From the NCBI RefSeq assembly GCF_007752135.1, contig NZ_CP036298.1, forward strand, positions 5,766,859 to 5,830,858: a stretch of DNA of 64,000 bases. The letters run 5' to 3'. Shown here piece by piece: positions 29,181-38,819 of this stretch. Position numbers and translations under genes: made by a program. This stretch comes from Aureliella helgolandensis. GTDB lineage: Bacteria > Planctomycetota > Planctomycetia > Pirellulales > Pirellulaceae. A model generated the notes under the pieces. It made no database searches and had not been told where the DNA came from. It saw only the letters and a list, made by a program, of their open reading frames with translations. Numbering within the stretch: position 1 is the stretch's first letter; every line of letters starts with the position of its first letter.

Positions 29181-32042
29181 GTGTCCCACGACACAATTCG
29201 ACTTAGGGGAGTCCGCGTCCACAATCTTCAGAATGTGGACGTGGACATTCCACGTGGCAAGCTCATCGCAGTTTGCGGGCTCAGCGGCTCAGGCAAAACA
29301 TCTTTGGCGATCGACACGCTGTACGCCGAGGGGCAACGTCGCTACATCGAAAGCTTCTCCGCCTACACGCGGCAGTTCCTTGAGAGAATCGATAAGCCAG
29401 ATTACGATTCCATCGAAGGGCTCCCACCGGCCCTCGCCGTCCGCCGCGGAAGTACCCCGCGGGGCAATCGCAGCACCGTTGGGACAGCCAGTGAGACGCT
29501 GGACTACCTGCGACTGTTGTTCTCTAAGATCGCTAAGCTTAATTGCCATCAATGCGGGCAACCGATCGTTGCGCACGGCCCCCAGTCAACGGCTTTGCAT
29601 CTAGCCTCTCTGCCTAAATCCGCTAAGGTCATGCTGGCCTTTGCAGCCCACTGGGAGGATGTCGCAGAGCGCGCCGATACCTTGGCCGACTTGCAAGCCT
29701 CCGGATTCGTCCGGCTCCTGTCCGGTGAACAAGAATTGCTGCTGGGCCAGACCGATCGCGAGGCATTGGCTAAAACACTGCCGAAATCGGGAACAGTTTG
29801 GGTCGTCGTCGATCGGCTCAAAGGCGGCGATCCCCCGGCACGGACAACCGAAAGCCTTGAAACCGCTTATGCGCGAGGCTACGGCGAAATTGCATTGTTC
29901 GTGTCTCAAGCAGCGGTCCCTCCAGAATCGATTTCTGCCTCCACCTCCGAGCTCGTCCTTCAAAAAGTCAATGGCGCCAACTGGTTATTGGAACGATTCT
30001 CCCAACGTTTAACTTGCACGCGTTGCGATCTCGAATATCCCGCTGCAGAACCGCGGTTGTTCAACTTCAACAGCCCACTGGGCGCGTGCGGGGCCTGCGA
30101 AGGATTTGGCGATACGATCGATTTGGACATGAATCGTATCGTACCGGATCCCAATAAAACATTGCGGGATGGCGCTATCGCTCCCTGGAACACCCCCGCG
30201 TACAGTCAGTGCCTCGACGAACTATTGGACATCGCCGACGACCTGCATCTACCGGTGGATGTGCCGTACCACAAGCTCACGAAGAAACAGCTCCGAACTT
30301 TGCACCACGGTGCACCTGCACAGGGATTCGAAGGCCTAGACGGATTCTTTGCGTGGCTTGAACGGAAGAAATACAAAATGCACGTCCGCGTCTTTCTATC
30401 GCGGTGGCGAAGCTACAACCAGTGCGCAGCCTGCCAAGGTGCCCGGCTCAACCCCTTGGCACTATCCTACCGCGTTGCCAACCACCATTTCGCCGACCTC
30501 AGCAGCATGGAGATTCAGCAGGTCACCGAATTGCTTCGCGAACTGGATTTGCCCTCCCGAGAACGAGAAATTGCCATCGGCCCACAGGAGAAACTTCTGG
30601 ACCGACTGGGCTACCTTCAAGATGTCGGCCTAGGTTATTTAACACTCGACCGCACCTTGAGAACGCTCAGCGGCGGCGAAGCCCAACGCACCGCATTGAC
30701 AGCGGCACTTGGCTCCAGCCTCGTGAACATGCTGTATGTGCTCGACGAACCCTCTGTGGGACTTCATCCACATGACGTGGAACGCCTCTCATCAGCTATC
30801 GGAACCCTGTCGGGACGCGGCAACACGGTGGTCATGATCGAGCACGAAGAACTGCTGCTTCAACAAGCAGATTGGTTGATCGAAGTTGGCCCGGCGGCCG
30901 GAGCTCAAGGCGGGCGAATCGTCTGCTCAGCTCCACGGAAAAAGATCGCCAAAGGCGTTAGCCTGACCGTCGACTACCTCAACGGTGTGAAGAGCATTGC
31001 CGTACCATCCACGCGGCGCTCCACCGAACAGGGATGGTTGGAGCTGACGGGTTGTACAGGGCACAATCTGCAACACGTTGACGCAAGCTTCCCACTTGGA
31101 ACCCTCTGCCTAGTTACCGGGGTCAGCGGCAGTGGCAAAAGCTCGCTGGTTCAGGATACGCTCTATCCGGCAATCGTCAACCAACTCTCCGGTGGGAGAG
31201 CTGATTGCTTGCCGTTTGAGCATCTCAAGGGATTGCACCAGATTGATGAATGCATCTCGGTAGACCAAAATCCAATAAGCCGTTCGCCGCGGAGCAATCC
31301 AATCACCTACGTCAAAGCTTTTGATGAGGTGCGGAGCGTTTTTGCTGGCACGGTTGACGCCAAGATCCAAAACTATTCACCTGGACATTTTAGTTTCAAT
31401 AGTGACTTGGGGCGTTGTGCAAATTGCAAGGGCGATGGCTCACTGCAAATCGACATGCAATTCTTAGCCGATGTGGTGATGACCTGTCCCGTCTGCCATG
31501 GCCGCCGTTATCGAGCCGAGATACTGCAAGTAAAGTACCGTGACCAATCGATCGCTGATGTGCTGGACATGACCGTCCGCGAGGCCATCCAGTTCTTTCG
31601 TGGTCAAAAGAAGGTGCAGCAAAAACTGCAGGTGTTAGTCGATGTAGGGCTGGGGTATGTTCACCTGGGACAGCCAGCCACGACTCTGAGCGCGGGAGAG
31701 GGGCAACGCCTGAAATTGGCCACTCACCTAGCTAGCGCTTCTCGCAAGCGCACACTCTTCATTCTGGACGAACCTACCACAGGCCTGCATACCCACGATC
31801 TGCTCCAATTGCTAGGTTGTTTCAATGCGTTGCTCACCGCGGGACATTCGCTGATCGTGGTCGAGCACAATTTGCACCTCATGGCCGCCGCAGATTACAT
31901 CCTGGACATCGGCCCAGGGCCTGCCCATTTGGGCGGCCGCCTAGTGGCTGCGGGCACTCCAGAACAAGTCTCTGCATCCCAACATTCTCAAACAGCCCCC
32001 TTTCTGCGGGAACATGGCGTCCGTCCCGATCCGCAACAGTAG
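29181..32042 (+). CDS. UvrA-like ABC ATPase (divergent paralogue)
   Basis: A 953-residue protein from a GTG start, with the full UvrA layout: Walker A1 GLSGSGKTS (about residue 34), the EGQRRYIESFSAYTRQFL segment, a first zinc module (CTRC...CGAC), signature LSGGEAQR with LDEPSVGLHPHD (about 496-520), Walker A2 GVSGSGKSS (about 647), a second zinc module (CANC...CPVC) and LDEPTTGLHTHD. UvrA recognises DNA lesions with UvrB in nucleotide excision repair. Two features depart from the housekeeping form: the segment after SIEGLPPAL reads AVRRGSTPRGNRSTVG, and the second signature reads LSAGEGQR instead of LSGGEAQR. It may therefore be a UvrA2-type paralogue with altered partner or substrate. It sits 35 bp behind ilvC. 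Confidence 0.85.
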   Translation: MSHDTIRLRGVRVHNLQNVDVDIPRGKLIAVCGLSGSGKTSLAIDTLYAEGQRRYIESFSAYTRQFLERIDKPDYDSIEGLPPALAVRRGSTPRGNRSTVGTASETLDYLRLLFSKIAKLNCHQCGQPIVAHGPQSTALHLASLPKSAKVMLAFAAHWEDVAERADTLADLQASGFVRLLSGEQELLLGQTDREALAKTLPKSGTVWVVVDRLKGGDPPARTTESLETAYARGYGEIALFVSQAAVPPESISASTSELVLQKVNGANWLLERFSQRLTCTRCDLEYPAAEPRLFNFNSPLGACGACEGFGDTIDLDMNRIVPDPNKTLRDGAIAPWNTPAYSQCLDELLDIADDLHLPVDVPYHKLTKKQLRTLHHGAPAQGFEGLDGFFAWLERKKYKMHVRVFLSRWRSYNQCAACQGARLNPLALSYRVANHHFADLSSMEIQQVTELLRELDLPSREREIAIGPQEKLLDRLGYLQDVGLGYLTLDRTLRTLSGGEAQRTALTAALGSSLVNMLYVLDEPSVGLHPHDVERLSSAIGTLSGRGNTVVMIEHEELLLQQADWLIEVGPAAGAQGGRIVCSAPRKKIAKGVSLTVDYLNGVKSIAVPSTRRSTEQGWLELTGCTGHNLQHVDASFPLGTLCLVTGVSGSGKSSLVQDTLYPAIVNQLSGGRADCLPFEHLKGLHQIDECISVDQNPISRSPRSNPITYVKAFDEVRSVFAGTVDAKIQNYSPGHFSFNSDLGRCANCKGDGSLQIDMQFLADVVMTCPVCHGRRYRAEILQVKYRDQSIADVLDMTVREAIQFFRGQKKVQQKLQVLVDVGLGYVHLGQPATTLSAGEGQRLKLATHLASASRKRTLFILDEPTTGLHTHDLLQLLGCFNALLTAGHSLIVVEHNLHLMAAADYILDIGPGPAHLGGRLVAAGTPEQVSASQHSQTAPFLREHGVRPDPQQ

Positions 32043-32441
32043 ATGCGTCTGCCGTGCCTTGTGGCCTCGCCACTCCAGTCCTGTAGATTGCTAACAGCAA
32101 ATTTCGAGGGAATATCGGGGCTAATGTGGGTATCGCATCTTGCCACTCGAAATTGCTGATGGTCCGTTCCGCCAGAATGTCGAGACTCTCCCCAGCAGTC
32201 CAAGCGGCCGGCAATAGTCTCCAACAGTTTGAGACGTACCGCCAGCCGAACCTTAACGTACAGTAAGTTTTCGCGCGGCCTATCCTCTACCACGTTCTAC
32301 CGGTCACACCTACTGCATGGCCCCTTGGGCAGAGACAACGTCTCTATAGCACAGCTGCCGCCTCACCCCTAGGTGAATCCCAACCACCTTACAACCTCCT
32401 ACCGAGACTTTCGCCAACTTTGGCGGATACCCGCCAATCCT

Positions 32442-32456
32442 GGGAAAAAATTTCCC
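32442..32456. promoter_or_regulatory. Perfect AT-rich palindrome, possible operator
   Basis: GGGAAAAAATTTCCC is a perfect inverted repeat with a 3-base centre, 38 bp upstream of the sigma-54-like element. It could bind a dimeric regulator or a bending protein; no family can be named. Confidence 0.3.
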
Positions 32457-32492
32457 TATATCGGGTATTTTTCTGATTTAACTGTGGATCGG

Positions 32493-32508
32493 TGGCTGAA
32501 ATTTTGCA
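32493..32508 (+). promoter_or_regulatory. Candidate sigma-54 promoter for the DUF1559 gene
   Basis: TGGCTGAAATTTTGCA has the invariant GG and GC dinucleotides exactly 10 bases apart and a TTGCA -12 element, matching the pattern TGGC-N8-TTGC of sigma-54 promoters. Transcription would start near 32519, about 60 bases before the ATG at 32579. The -24 part is less good than consensus (CTGA in place of CACG). Confidence 0.35.
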
Positions 32509-32518
32509 ATTCTTAGAT

Positions 32519-32537
32519 TATTACGCAAATCGTAATA
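32519..32537. promoter_or_regulatory. Short inverted repeat in the leader of the DUF1559 gene
   Basis: TATTACG and CGTAATA form a perfect 7-bp dyad around CAAAT, 42 bp before the ATG. It could be an operator overlapping the start of transcription or a leader hairpin. Confidence 0.3.
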
Positions 32538-32578
32538 CCCTACTCTTCTTTCTTTCACTCGACGGGAGTCCTATCTAA

Positions 32579-33679
32579 ATGTTTCGTAACACATTGATTC
32601 CGAAGACGGTACCAAGATTTAGGCACCGCGCGTTTACCCTGGTCGAGCTGCTGGTGGTGATCGCCATCATTGGCATCTTGGTTGGGCTCCTGCTGCCTGC
32701 GGTACAAGCCGCCCGCGAAGCCGCTCGGCGGATGCAGTGCAGCAACAACGTCAAGCAACTCGCTCTGGCCATGCACAATTATGAGAGTAGCAACAAGCGG
32801 TTTCCTTCCGGCAACACCGCTTGGTATCCCGTCAATGCCTTACCCACAGCGGCTTCGCGTGGCGCAACTGGATCTGGCGTTGACACGAACAACAATTGGT
32901 ACAACGGAATGTGGTCCTGGTCTGCCGCCGTCTTGCCATACATCGAGGGTGGCAATCTCTACAACACAATCGACTTCAGGGAGCGTCCCTACACGGCAGA
33001 GCGGGGTGACACCTGGTTTGTAGAATTCGGCCCTGATCCAGGCAATTCGCAAACGCCCGATCCAGCTCACCCGGGCATGGTCATCAATCAGTTTGCATCG
33101 ACCAATGCTCCCGCCTCCTTCCGCTGCCCTAGCACCCCTGAAAGAGGAATCCTTGGGCATTTCAAAGACTACGCGATGAATGCCGGGCTAGGCCCGTACC
33201 CAACCGGTCAAGCCGATGCAATCGCACAAGCCTTTGCGGGTACCAATCAATCGAGTTGCTGTGCGGAGCGATCGATTACCGCCAGTGGAATTGGTTCGAA
33301 GAACTTTTACTGCAAGATTGGTGGAATTCCAGATGGAACCTCGAACACGCTGTTGATCACCGAGCAATCGAGCTCGATCCCAGGCTGGGACCATCCCACC
33401 AATCAATTCCTGTGGTTGAATCACAACTCGCAAGGCTTGGCTCAAGCCCTGCAGGGAACGCGCAACTATCCCCCCAACCCAGATCCCTTCGGAACGATTA
33501 TGCCGGTCAAGACAGGTTGGGGACTGGCCGGACGTTGCTCCTACGGCTGGCACGTCGGTGGAATCGTGGTGGGTATGGCAGACGGAAGTGTGCAATTCAT
33601 CTCCGATTCAATCGGTTTGCCAACTTGGCGTCGACTGCACAGTCGTGACGACGGACAACCGGTCAGCATCGAGCAGTAA
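32579..33679 (+). CDS. DUF1559 pilin-like (type II secretion G-type prepilin) protein
   Basis: A 366-residue protein with a classical prepilin N-terminus: a basic leader (RFRHRA) then [20 protein letters not shown], cleaved before Phe with the Glu at +5, followed by [31 protein letters not shown] begins the DUF1559 domain, a family hugely expanded in planctomycetes. The C-terminus carries the characteristic H-x(9)-DG segment ([16 protein letters not shown]). It is probably inserted in the inner membrane and may form pseudopilus-like surface structures; its exact role is unknown. A small lipoprotein gene follows, as is usual for this family. GGGAG lies upstream of the ATG at a somewhat long spacing. 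Confidence 0.93.
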   Translation: MFRNTLIPKTVPRFRHRAFTLVELLVVIAIIGILVGLLLPAVQAAREAARRMQCSNNVKQLALAMHNYESSNKRFPSGNTAWYPVNALPTAASRGATGSGVDTNNNWYNGMWSWSAAVLPYIEGGNLYNTIDFRERPYTAERGDTWFVEFGPDPGNSQTPDPAHPGMVINQFASTNAPASFRCPSTPERGILGHFKDYAMNAGLGPYPTGQADAIAQAFAGTNQSSCCAERSITASGIGSKNFYCKIGGIPDGTSNTLLITEQSSSIPGWDHPTNQFLWLNHNSQGLAQALQGTRNYPPNPDPFGTIMPVKTGWGLAGRCSYGWHVGGIVVGMADGSVQFISDSIGLPTWRRLHSRDDGQPVSIEQ

Positions 33680-33706
33680 GTTGTGTTCGGTGATTTCAAA
33701 TTGCTT

Positions 33707-33747
33707 CAACTGCGTCTGAATGGCAACATTTGGGCGCAGTTGCTTTT
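33707..33747 (+). terminator. Terminator-like or processing hairpin between DUF1559 and lipoprotein genes
   Basis: CAACTGCG at 33707-33714 pairs perfectly with CGCAGTTG at 33735-33742, with a 20-base loop and a short T-rich stretch (CTTTTG). It may reduce read-through into the lipoprotein gene; the large loop and weak T tract make it a poor classical terminator. Confidence 0.35.
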
Positions 33748-33792
33748 GTACGTTCTCCCCAGTTCATCTTCGCTAAGAGATCTGAAAAACCA

Positions 33793-34296
33793 ATGAGTTT
33801 CACTTTCTCGCAATTGTTCAATGCCCCCACTCTCCGCGCTCTGTTAGTGCTCGTCCTATTGAGTGCCGTTGGTTGTGGGGAACCAGATTTCTATACCATG
33901 AAAGGAACGGCCACGCACGACGGAGTGCCGATCCCTAATTTACAAATTACGTTCGCCCCCGAGGCGATCGACTCGACGCGACCGCCAGTCACGATTACCA
34001 AAGTAGACGGTACGTTTGAAATGACCACGGGTAGGAACCGAGGTATCCCTCCAGGGAAATACACGATTCACATCGAGGATCCCGGCGCCGCAGATGGACG
34101 CGTCACGCCTAAGAAGGACGACTCATACTACGACGCTTATATGTATGTCGTAGAGCGTTACTCGCCTGCCAACTCTGACCTTAACTATGATGCCAAGCAG
34201 CATGCAAGTGGCTACGAACTCAAACTTGACACCAAGGATCCCTCAAAACCTCTAGTGAAGAACCGCACTGCTAAGAATACGACTGACAATCCCTAG
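33793..34296 (+). CDS. Small lipoprotein with carboxypeptidase-regulatory-like domain
   Basis: A 167-residue protein. The start at 33793 is chosen because it gives a lipoprotein signal, MSFTFSQLFNAPTLRALLVL ending in LSAVGC (Cys near residue 30); an open frame reaches back to 33730 without support. The mature chain (MKGTATHDGVPIPNLQITFA, then KVDGTFEMTTG and GIPPGKYTIHI) has the outline of a carboxypeptidase-regulatory-like or transthyretin-like beta sandwich. Such lipoproteins regularly follow DUF1559 genes in planctomycetes, suggesting a joint envelope function, but no biochemical role is known to me. Confidence 0.8.
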   Translation: MSFTFSQLFNAPTLRALLVLVLLSAVGCGEPDFYTMKGTATHDGVPIPNLQITFAPEAIDSTRPPVTITKVDGTFEMTTGRNRGIPPGKYTIHIEDPGAADGRVTPKKDDSYYDAYMYVVERYSPANSDLNYDAKQHASGYELKLDTKDPSKPLVKNRTAKNTTDNP

Positions 34297-34340
34297 CAGC
34301 GCTCACCGTGCTGACCAGATCAAGGCCGGGTGCACCGCCA

Positions 34341-35640
34341 CTACAGGTGCATCCGACCGTCACAGCGGACAAACTCCATTGCAACCCGACGCATCAGCGA
34401 GGACGTTGGACCATTCAGCAATTGGAAAATCAGCACCCGGGCAATGCTCGGCATACTTAGCCACTTGCAGGACCTCTCTCCTTGCTCACGCAGCGGGTTA
34501 CAATTGGAACACCCAACCTCTAGATGCGTCCGCCCGTCATGCTTACCCGACGCCATTGCAACCCGACGCGTCAGCGAGGACGTTGGACGACTCAGCAATT
34601 GGAGAGCCAGCACCCGGGCACTGCTCGGCATGCTTGGCTCACTTGCAAGACCACTCTCCTTGCTCACGCAGCGGGTTACAATTAGAACACCCGACCTCTA
34701 GATGCGTCCGCCCGTTATGCTTACCCGACGCCATTGCCACCCGACGCGTCAGCGAGGACGTTGGACCATCCAGCAATGGGAGAGCCAGCACCCGGGCACT
34801 GCTCGGCATGCTTGCCTCACTTGCAAGACCACTCTCCTTGCTCACGCAGCGGGTTACAATTGGAACACCCAACCTCTAGATGCGTCCGCCCGTCATGCTT
34901 ACCCGACGCCATTGCAACCCGACGCGTCAGCGAGGACGTTGGACGACTCAGCAATTGGAGAGCCAGCACCCGGGCACTGCTCGGCATGCTTGGCTCACTT
35001 GCAAGACCACTCTCCTTGCTCACGCAGCGGGTTACAATTTGAACACCCAACCTCTAGATGCGTCCGCCCGTCATGCTTGGACAAACTCCATTGCAACCCG
35101 ACGCGTCAGCGAGGTCGTTGGACGACTCAGCAATTGGAGAGCCAGCACCCGGGCAATTCCTGGCATGCTTGCCTCACTAGCGGGACCTCTCTCCTTGCTC
35201 ACGCAGCGGGTTACAATTGGAACACCCGACCGCTGGATGCGTCCGCCCATCATGTTTACCCGACGCCATTGCAACCCGACGCGTCAGCGAGGACGTTGGA
35301 CGACTCAGCAATTGGAAAGTCAGCACCCGGGCACTGCTCGGCATGCTTGCCTCACTAGCAGGACCACTCTCCTTGCTCACGCAGCGGGTTACAATTGGAA
35401 CACCCAACCTCTAGATGCGTCCGCCCGTTATGCTTACCCGACTCCATTGCAACCCGACGCGTCAGCGAGGACGTTGGACGTTTCAGCAATTGGAGAGCCA
35501 GCACCCGGGCAATTCCTGGCATGCTTGCCACTTGCAGGACCTCTCTCCTTGCTCACGCAGCGGGTTACAATTGGAACACCCGACCTCTAGATGCGTCCGC
35601 CCACTCTCCTTGGTCGTGCAACGGGTTACAAAATCAACAA
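34341..35640. repeat. Tandem array 4, about 178-bp period, seven copies
   Basis: The marker AACCCGACG (CACCCGACG once) begins at 34383, 34560, 34738, 34916, 35095, 35273 and 35451, intervals 177-179 bp. The left arm CAACCCGACGCGTCAGCGAG and right arm CCTTGCTCACGCAGCGGGTT are imperfect reverse complements (about 20 of 25 positions), as in arrays 2 and 3, but the intervening sequence differs (CAGCACCCGGGCACTGCTCG). It fills the gap between two convergent genes, a lipoprotein (stop 34296) and an M3 peptidase (stop 35688). It has no coding credibility because the period is not divisible by three. Confidence 0.95.
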
Positions 35641-35687
35641 GCCGTCGCGGTAGCGGGTAGGCTGCACACGGACTCGCGACGGCTGCT

Positions 35688-37853
35688 CTAGTCGACGGGG
35701 AAGCCTCGTTTACGTAACAGCGCTGCGGTGTCAACATCACGGCCGCGAAACTCGCGGAAGCTCACTGCCGGATCTTGCGTATCCCCTACCGACATGATGT
35801 GATCGTGCAATCGCTTGGCAACCTGCGGATCATAGTAGCTTCCGGCTTCCTCAAAGACCTCGGCCGCATCCGCAGTCAGGGTATCCGACCACAGGTAGCT
35901 GTAGTAACCAGCCGAGTAACTGTCGCTGGAGAAAATATGCGAGAAGTGAGGCGTACGGTGACGCATTACAATCTCCTTGGGCATTCCCAATTCGCTCAGC
36001 GTTTCACGTTCGAAAGCGTCGGGGTCGATGGCAACATCCCCAGCCAAGTGCAGCTTCATGTCCACCAGGGCGCTGGCCAAGTACTCGACCGTTGCAAATC
36101 CTTCGTTGAAGGTTGCCGCCTTCTTGATCTTGGCAAGCAAATCGGCCGGCAACGGCTCGCCCGTCTCAAAATGCACTGCAAACTGGTTGAGGACTTCGGG
36201 AGTCGGCAGCCAGTGTTCATTCAGCTGCGAAGGGAATTCGACGTAATCACGAGCCACATTCGTGCCAGCTTGCGACGGGTAGACAACGTTCGAAAGCAAA
36301 CCGTGCAGGGCGTGACCAAACTCATGGAATAATGTATCGGCATCGTCCCATGAAATTAGTACCACCTCTCCGTCAGAACCTTTGACGAAGTTGCAATTGT
36401 TGGAAACGATGGGAGTGATCGCCGACGTCATATTCTCCTGACCTCGATAATCGGTCATCCAAGCACCCGAGCGTTTGCCCGTTCGAGCATACGGATCGAA
36501 GTACCACAGGCCCACGTGTGCGCCGCTTGCATCCAGCACTTCCCAGACACGGACATCGGGGTGAAACACCGGTACATCGGAGATGGGACGGAACTGCAAT
36601 CCGTAAAGCTGGCCAGCCGCCCACATCATTCCTTCGCGCAGCTTTTCCATTTGCAAGTAGGGCTTCACTTCATTGAAGTCCAAGTCGTACTTTTGTTTGC
36701 GAACCTTCTCCGCGTAGTAGCGGTAGTCCCAGGGCTCGATTGTGACGCCATCCGCGTCGGCGAGCAGTTGCATGTCGGCCACTTCTTCGCGCGCCCGCTG
36801 AACCGCTTTAGGCCATACTTGCAGCATTAATTCCATCGCCGCTTCGGGTGTTTTTGCCATTTGTGGTTCGAGACGCCAATGCGCGTGCGTCTCGTAGCCT
36901 AGCAATTTCGCCCGTACCGCCCGCAACTTTAGGATTTCAGAAATGATCGCGTTGTTGTCGTGCTCGTCACCATTGTCACCGCGATTGTAATAGGTCGTCC
37001 AGACTTGCTGACGAAGCTCTCGATTGGCGGAGTAGGTGAGGAAGGGATCCATCGAGGAGCGAGTATTGGTGATGGCCCATTTCGCAGGTTGTCCCTTTTC
37101 CTTGGCAGCGGCAGCCATGGCAGAGATTAAGTTTTCAGGCAAACCGGCTAGGCTACTGGCGTCTTCAATCCAAGTTACATACCCCTCCTCATCCGCCAGA
37201 ACATTTTGGCTGAAGTCGGTGAACAGATTGGCCAAGCGTTGATTGATCTTCGAAAGGCGGGTTTTGTCCGATTCGCTTAGCTTGGCGCCCTGACGGACAA
37301 ACCGCTTGTAGTAGTCTTCGGTCAACCGTTGTTGTGCTGGATTGAGAGACTTGAATTCTTCTCCCTCATAAACGGCAGCAATGCGTTTGAACAAGCCACT
37401 GTTTTGAATGACTTGATCACTGTGCTTGGTTTCCAATGGTACCACGATTTTCTCAATGTCTGGCAGTGGCCCGACATTGAGATTTGAGGAATGAACACCA
37501 AACAACGCATCCAGGCGAGTCAATGTCTTGCCGCTCTGCTCGAGCGCTGCAATCGTGTTATCGAAGGTGGCCGGTGCGTCCTGGGCAACAATCGCATCAA
37601 TCTCCTGCTGAGCTAAAGCAATTGCTGCAGTGAAACTTTCGACGAACTCCTCGGGACGCACTTCGTTCCACGGAGGTACGCCTCCATAGGGTCCCCTCCA
37701 GGGTTGCACTAACACTTGCGTTGTCGAATCCACAGATTTCCCTTCCTCTGATTCCGCTGCAAAAATTCCACTTGAGGTCGTTGTACTGAACAAGAACAAG
37801 GCCGACCACCGCAAAAGCATTCTTCGATTTGCACTGCGTCGAATAACAGGCAT
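35688..37853 (-). CDS. M3 family metallopeptidase (oligopeptidase A / dipeptidyl carboxypeptidase type)
   Basis: A 721-residue zinc peptidase. The ATG at 37853 is preferred because GGGAAG lies 6 bases upstream; a frame extending to 37910 has no ribosome site. A basic then hydrophobic start (RRMLLRWSALFLFSTTTSSG) suggests export. The zinc motif lies in DADTLFHEFGHALHGLLSNV (about residue 509), with the downstream FPSQLNEHW supplying the third ligand (Glu). The N-terminal helical segment and GSYYDPQVAKRLHDHIMSVG near the end are typical of the family. It cleaves short peptides. Length is near the usual 680-720. The stop lies 48 bp from array 4. Confidence 0.93.
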   Translation of the reverse strand: MPVIRRSANRRMLLRWSALFLFSTTTSSGIFAAESEEGKSVDSTTQVLVQPWRGPYGGVPPWNEVRPEEFVESFTAAIALAQQEIDAIVAQDAPATFDNTIAALEQSGKTLTRLDALFGVHSSNLNVGPLPDIEKIVVPLETKHSDQVIQNSGLFKRIAAVYEGEEFKSLNPAQQRLTEDYYKRFVRQGAKLSESDKTRLSKINQRLANLFTDFSQNVLADEEGYVTWIEDASSLAGLPENLISAMAAAAKEKGQPAKWAITNTRSSMDPFLTYSANRELRQQVWTTYYNRGDNGDEHDNNAIISEILKLRAVRAKLLGYETHAHWRLEPQMAKTPEAAMELMLQVWPKAVQRAREEVADMQLLADADGVTIEPWDYRYYAEKVRKQKYDLDFNEVKPYLQMEKLREGMMWAAGQLYGLQFRPISDVPVFHPDVRVWEVLDASGAHVGLWYFDPYARTGKRSGAWMTDYRGQENMTSAITPIVSNNCNFVKGSDGEVVLISWDDADTLFHEFGHALHGLLSNVVYPSQAGTNVARDYVEFPSQLNEHWLPTPEVLNQFAVHFETGEPLPADLLAKIKKAATFNEGFATVEYLASALVDMKLHLAGDVAIDPDAFERETLSELGMPKEIVMRHRTPHFSHIFSSDSYSAGYYSYLWSDTLTADAAEVFEEAGSYYDPQVAKRLHDHIMSVGDTQDPAVSFREFRGRDVDTAALLRKRGFPVD

Positions 37854-37943
37854 GAACGGCTTCCCATCTGAAAATAGAAATGTCGAATTACGGTTAAAAC
37901 TCAACTGCATTGGTAGTGGATCTCACCTCAAGTTGCAAGCAGT

Positions 37944-38723
37944 TTAAGCCAAGCGACGGCGGCGATACCCTAGCAAAACCGTTCCAATCCCCAGACAGGC
38001 CAAACTGCCCACTTCGGGTACCGACACCAGTGGAGCAAGCGGCGAGCTACGGACGGTCGCGATTTGAGCGGCATTCAAACGCTCCCCTCTAGTGAGGCTA
38101 CCACCAGAGGTCATCAAGTTTTCGGCAACCCCCGACAGATGACTCAGCCCCAAATTGTGGCCAATTTCATGAGCCACGACACTTGCAACAACCTCTCTGC
38201 CGGCGAGAAAGCCGGGCAAATTGTCGCCTACGTGTTGAGTAACACCGTTACCACGAATCGTTGCTAAGCCGTTGGCTGTATTCTCGCTGGTGTCTGCAAA
38301 TCCAGCGGCAATCTCGACAAAGAACATGTTGAGCACATCGGAATTGGAATTCAAGACTCCCGCCGCACTACCGCTGGATACGATCGCCCCTAGATCGCTC
38401 GTTGGACGTACCTGATCCGATGCGAGCAAACCGACGTTGGCAAAATCGTCATGCCATGTGTTGGGTGTTAAGAAGCGAACCTCCAGGCCCGCTTGAGCCC
38501 ATATGTCACCAATCAAACCCGTGATACTCGAAGCCTGTGATGCGGTGCCAAAGTATTCTGCCGTATTGGAGCCATCCGAATTGCTGACAATAATGGGCTG
38601 AACGGTAACACGATGCGTTATGGCCAGCGGTACGTTGACAAGCAAGTCAGCTTGCAGGCTTCCGCTGGGTAAGGCGAACGCTAAGATAACGACAGTGAAC
38701 GCAATACGAAGCATGGGTTGCAT
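37944..38723 (-). CDS. PEP-CTERM-anchored metzincin-like metalloprotease
   Basis: A 259-residue exported protein with a signal peptide (MQPMLRIAFTVVILAFALPS, cleaved after LQA). The motif HEIGHNLGLSH (about residues 184-194) is the HExxHxxGxxH zinc site of metzincins and is followed by a plausible Met-turn (ENLMTSGG). The C-terminus has a PEP-CTERM-like sorting signal: VPEVGSLACLGIGTVLLG then RRRR. This predicts handling by an exosortase-like system before surface display or release. Substrate unknown. The upstream M3 peptidase gene is on the same strand beyond it, so the two peptidases may be loosely linked. Confidence 0.88.
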   Translation of the reverse strand: MQPMLRIAFTVVILAFALPSGSLQADLLVNVPLAITHRVTVQPIIVSNSDGSNTAEYFGTASQASSITGLIGDIWAQAGLEVRFLTPNTWHDDFANVGLLASDQVRPTSDLGAIVSSGSAAGVLNSNSDVLNMFFVEIAAGFADTSENTANGLATIRGNGVTQHVGDNLPGFLAGREVVASVVAHEIGHNLGLSHLSGVAENLMTSGGSLTRGERLNAAQIATVRSSPLAPLVSVPEVGSLACLGIGTVLLGYRRRRLA

Positions 38724-38819
38724 CCGGAAACAAGAAAAGGGAAGGGTGCCCGCCTAGTATGAATCAGTTCGGGTTGGGAAACCACCACCAACTCCCCGAA
38801 CGGGGAGGCAAGTCGCCAC

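Larger units (their letters stand above)
32043..32578. other. Upstream region of the DUF1559 gene
   Basis: Without a gene. The 3' half is AT-rich and holds a 15-bp palindrome, a sigma-54-like element and a short inverted repeat in the likely leader (listed separately). The 5' half shows only a weak hairpin (AGAGACAACGTCTCT at 32331-32345). Confidence 0.5.
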
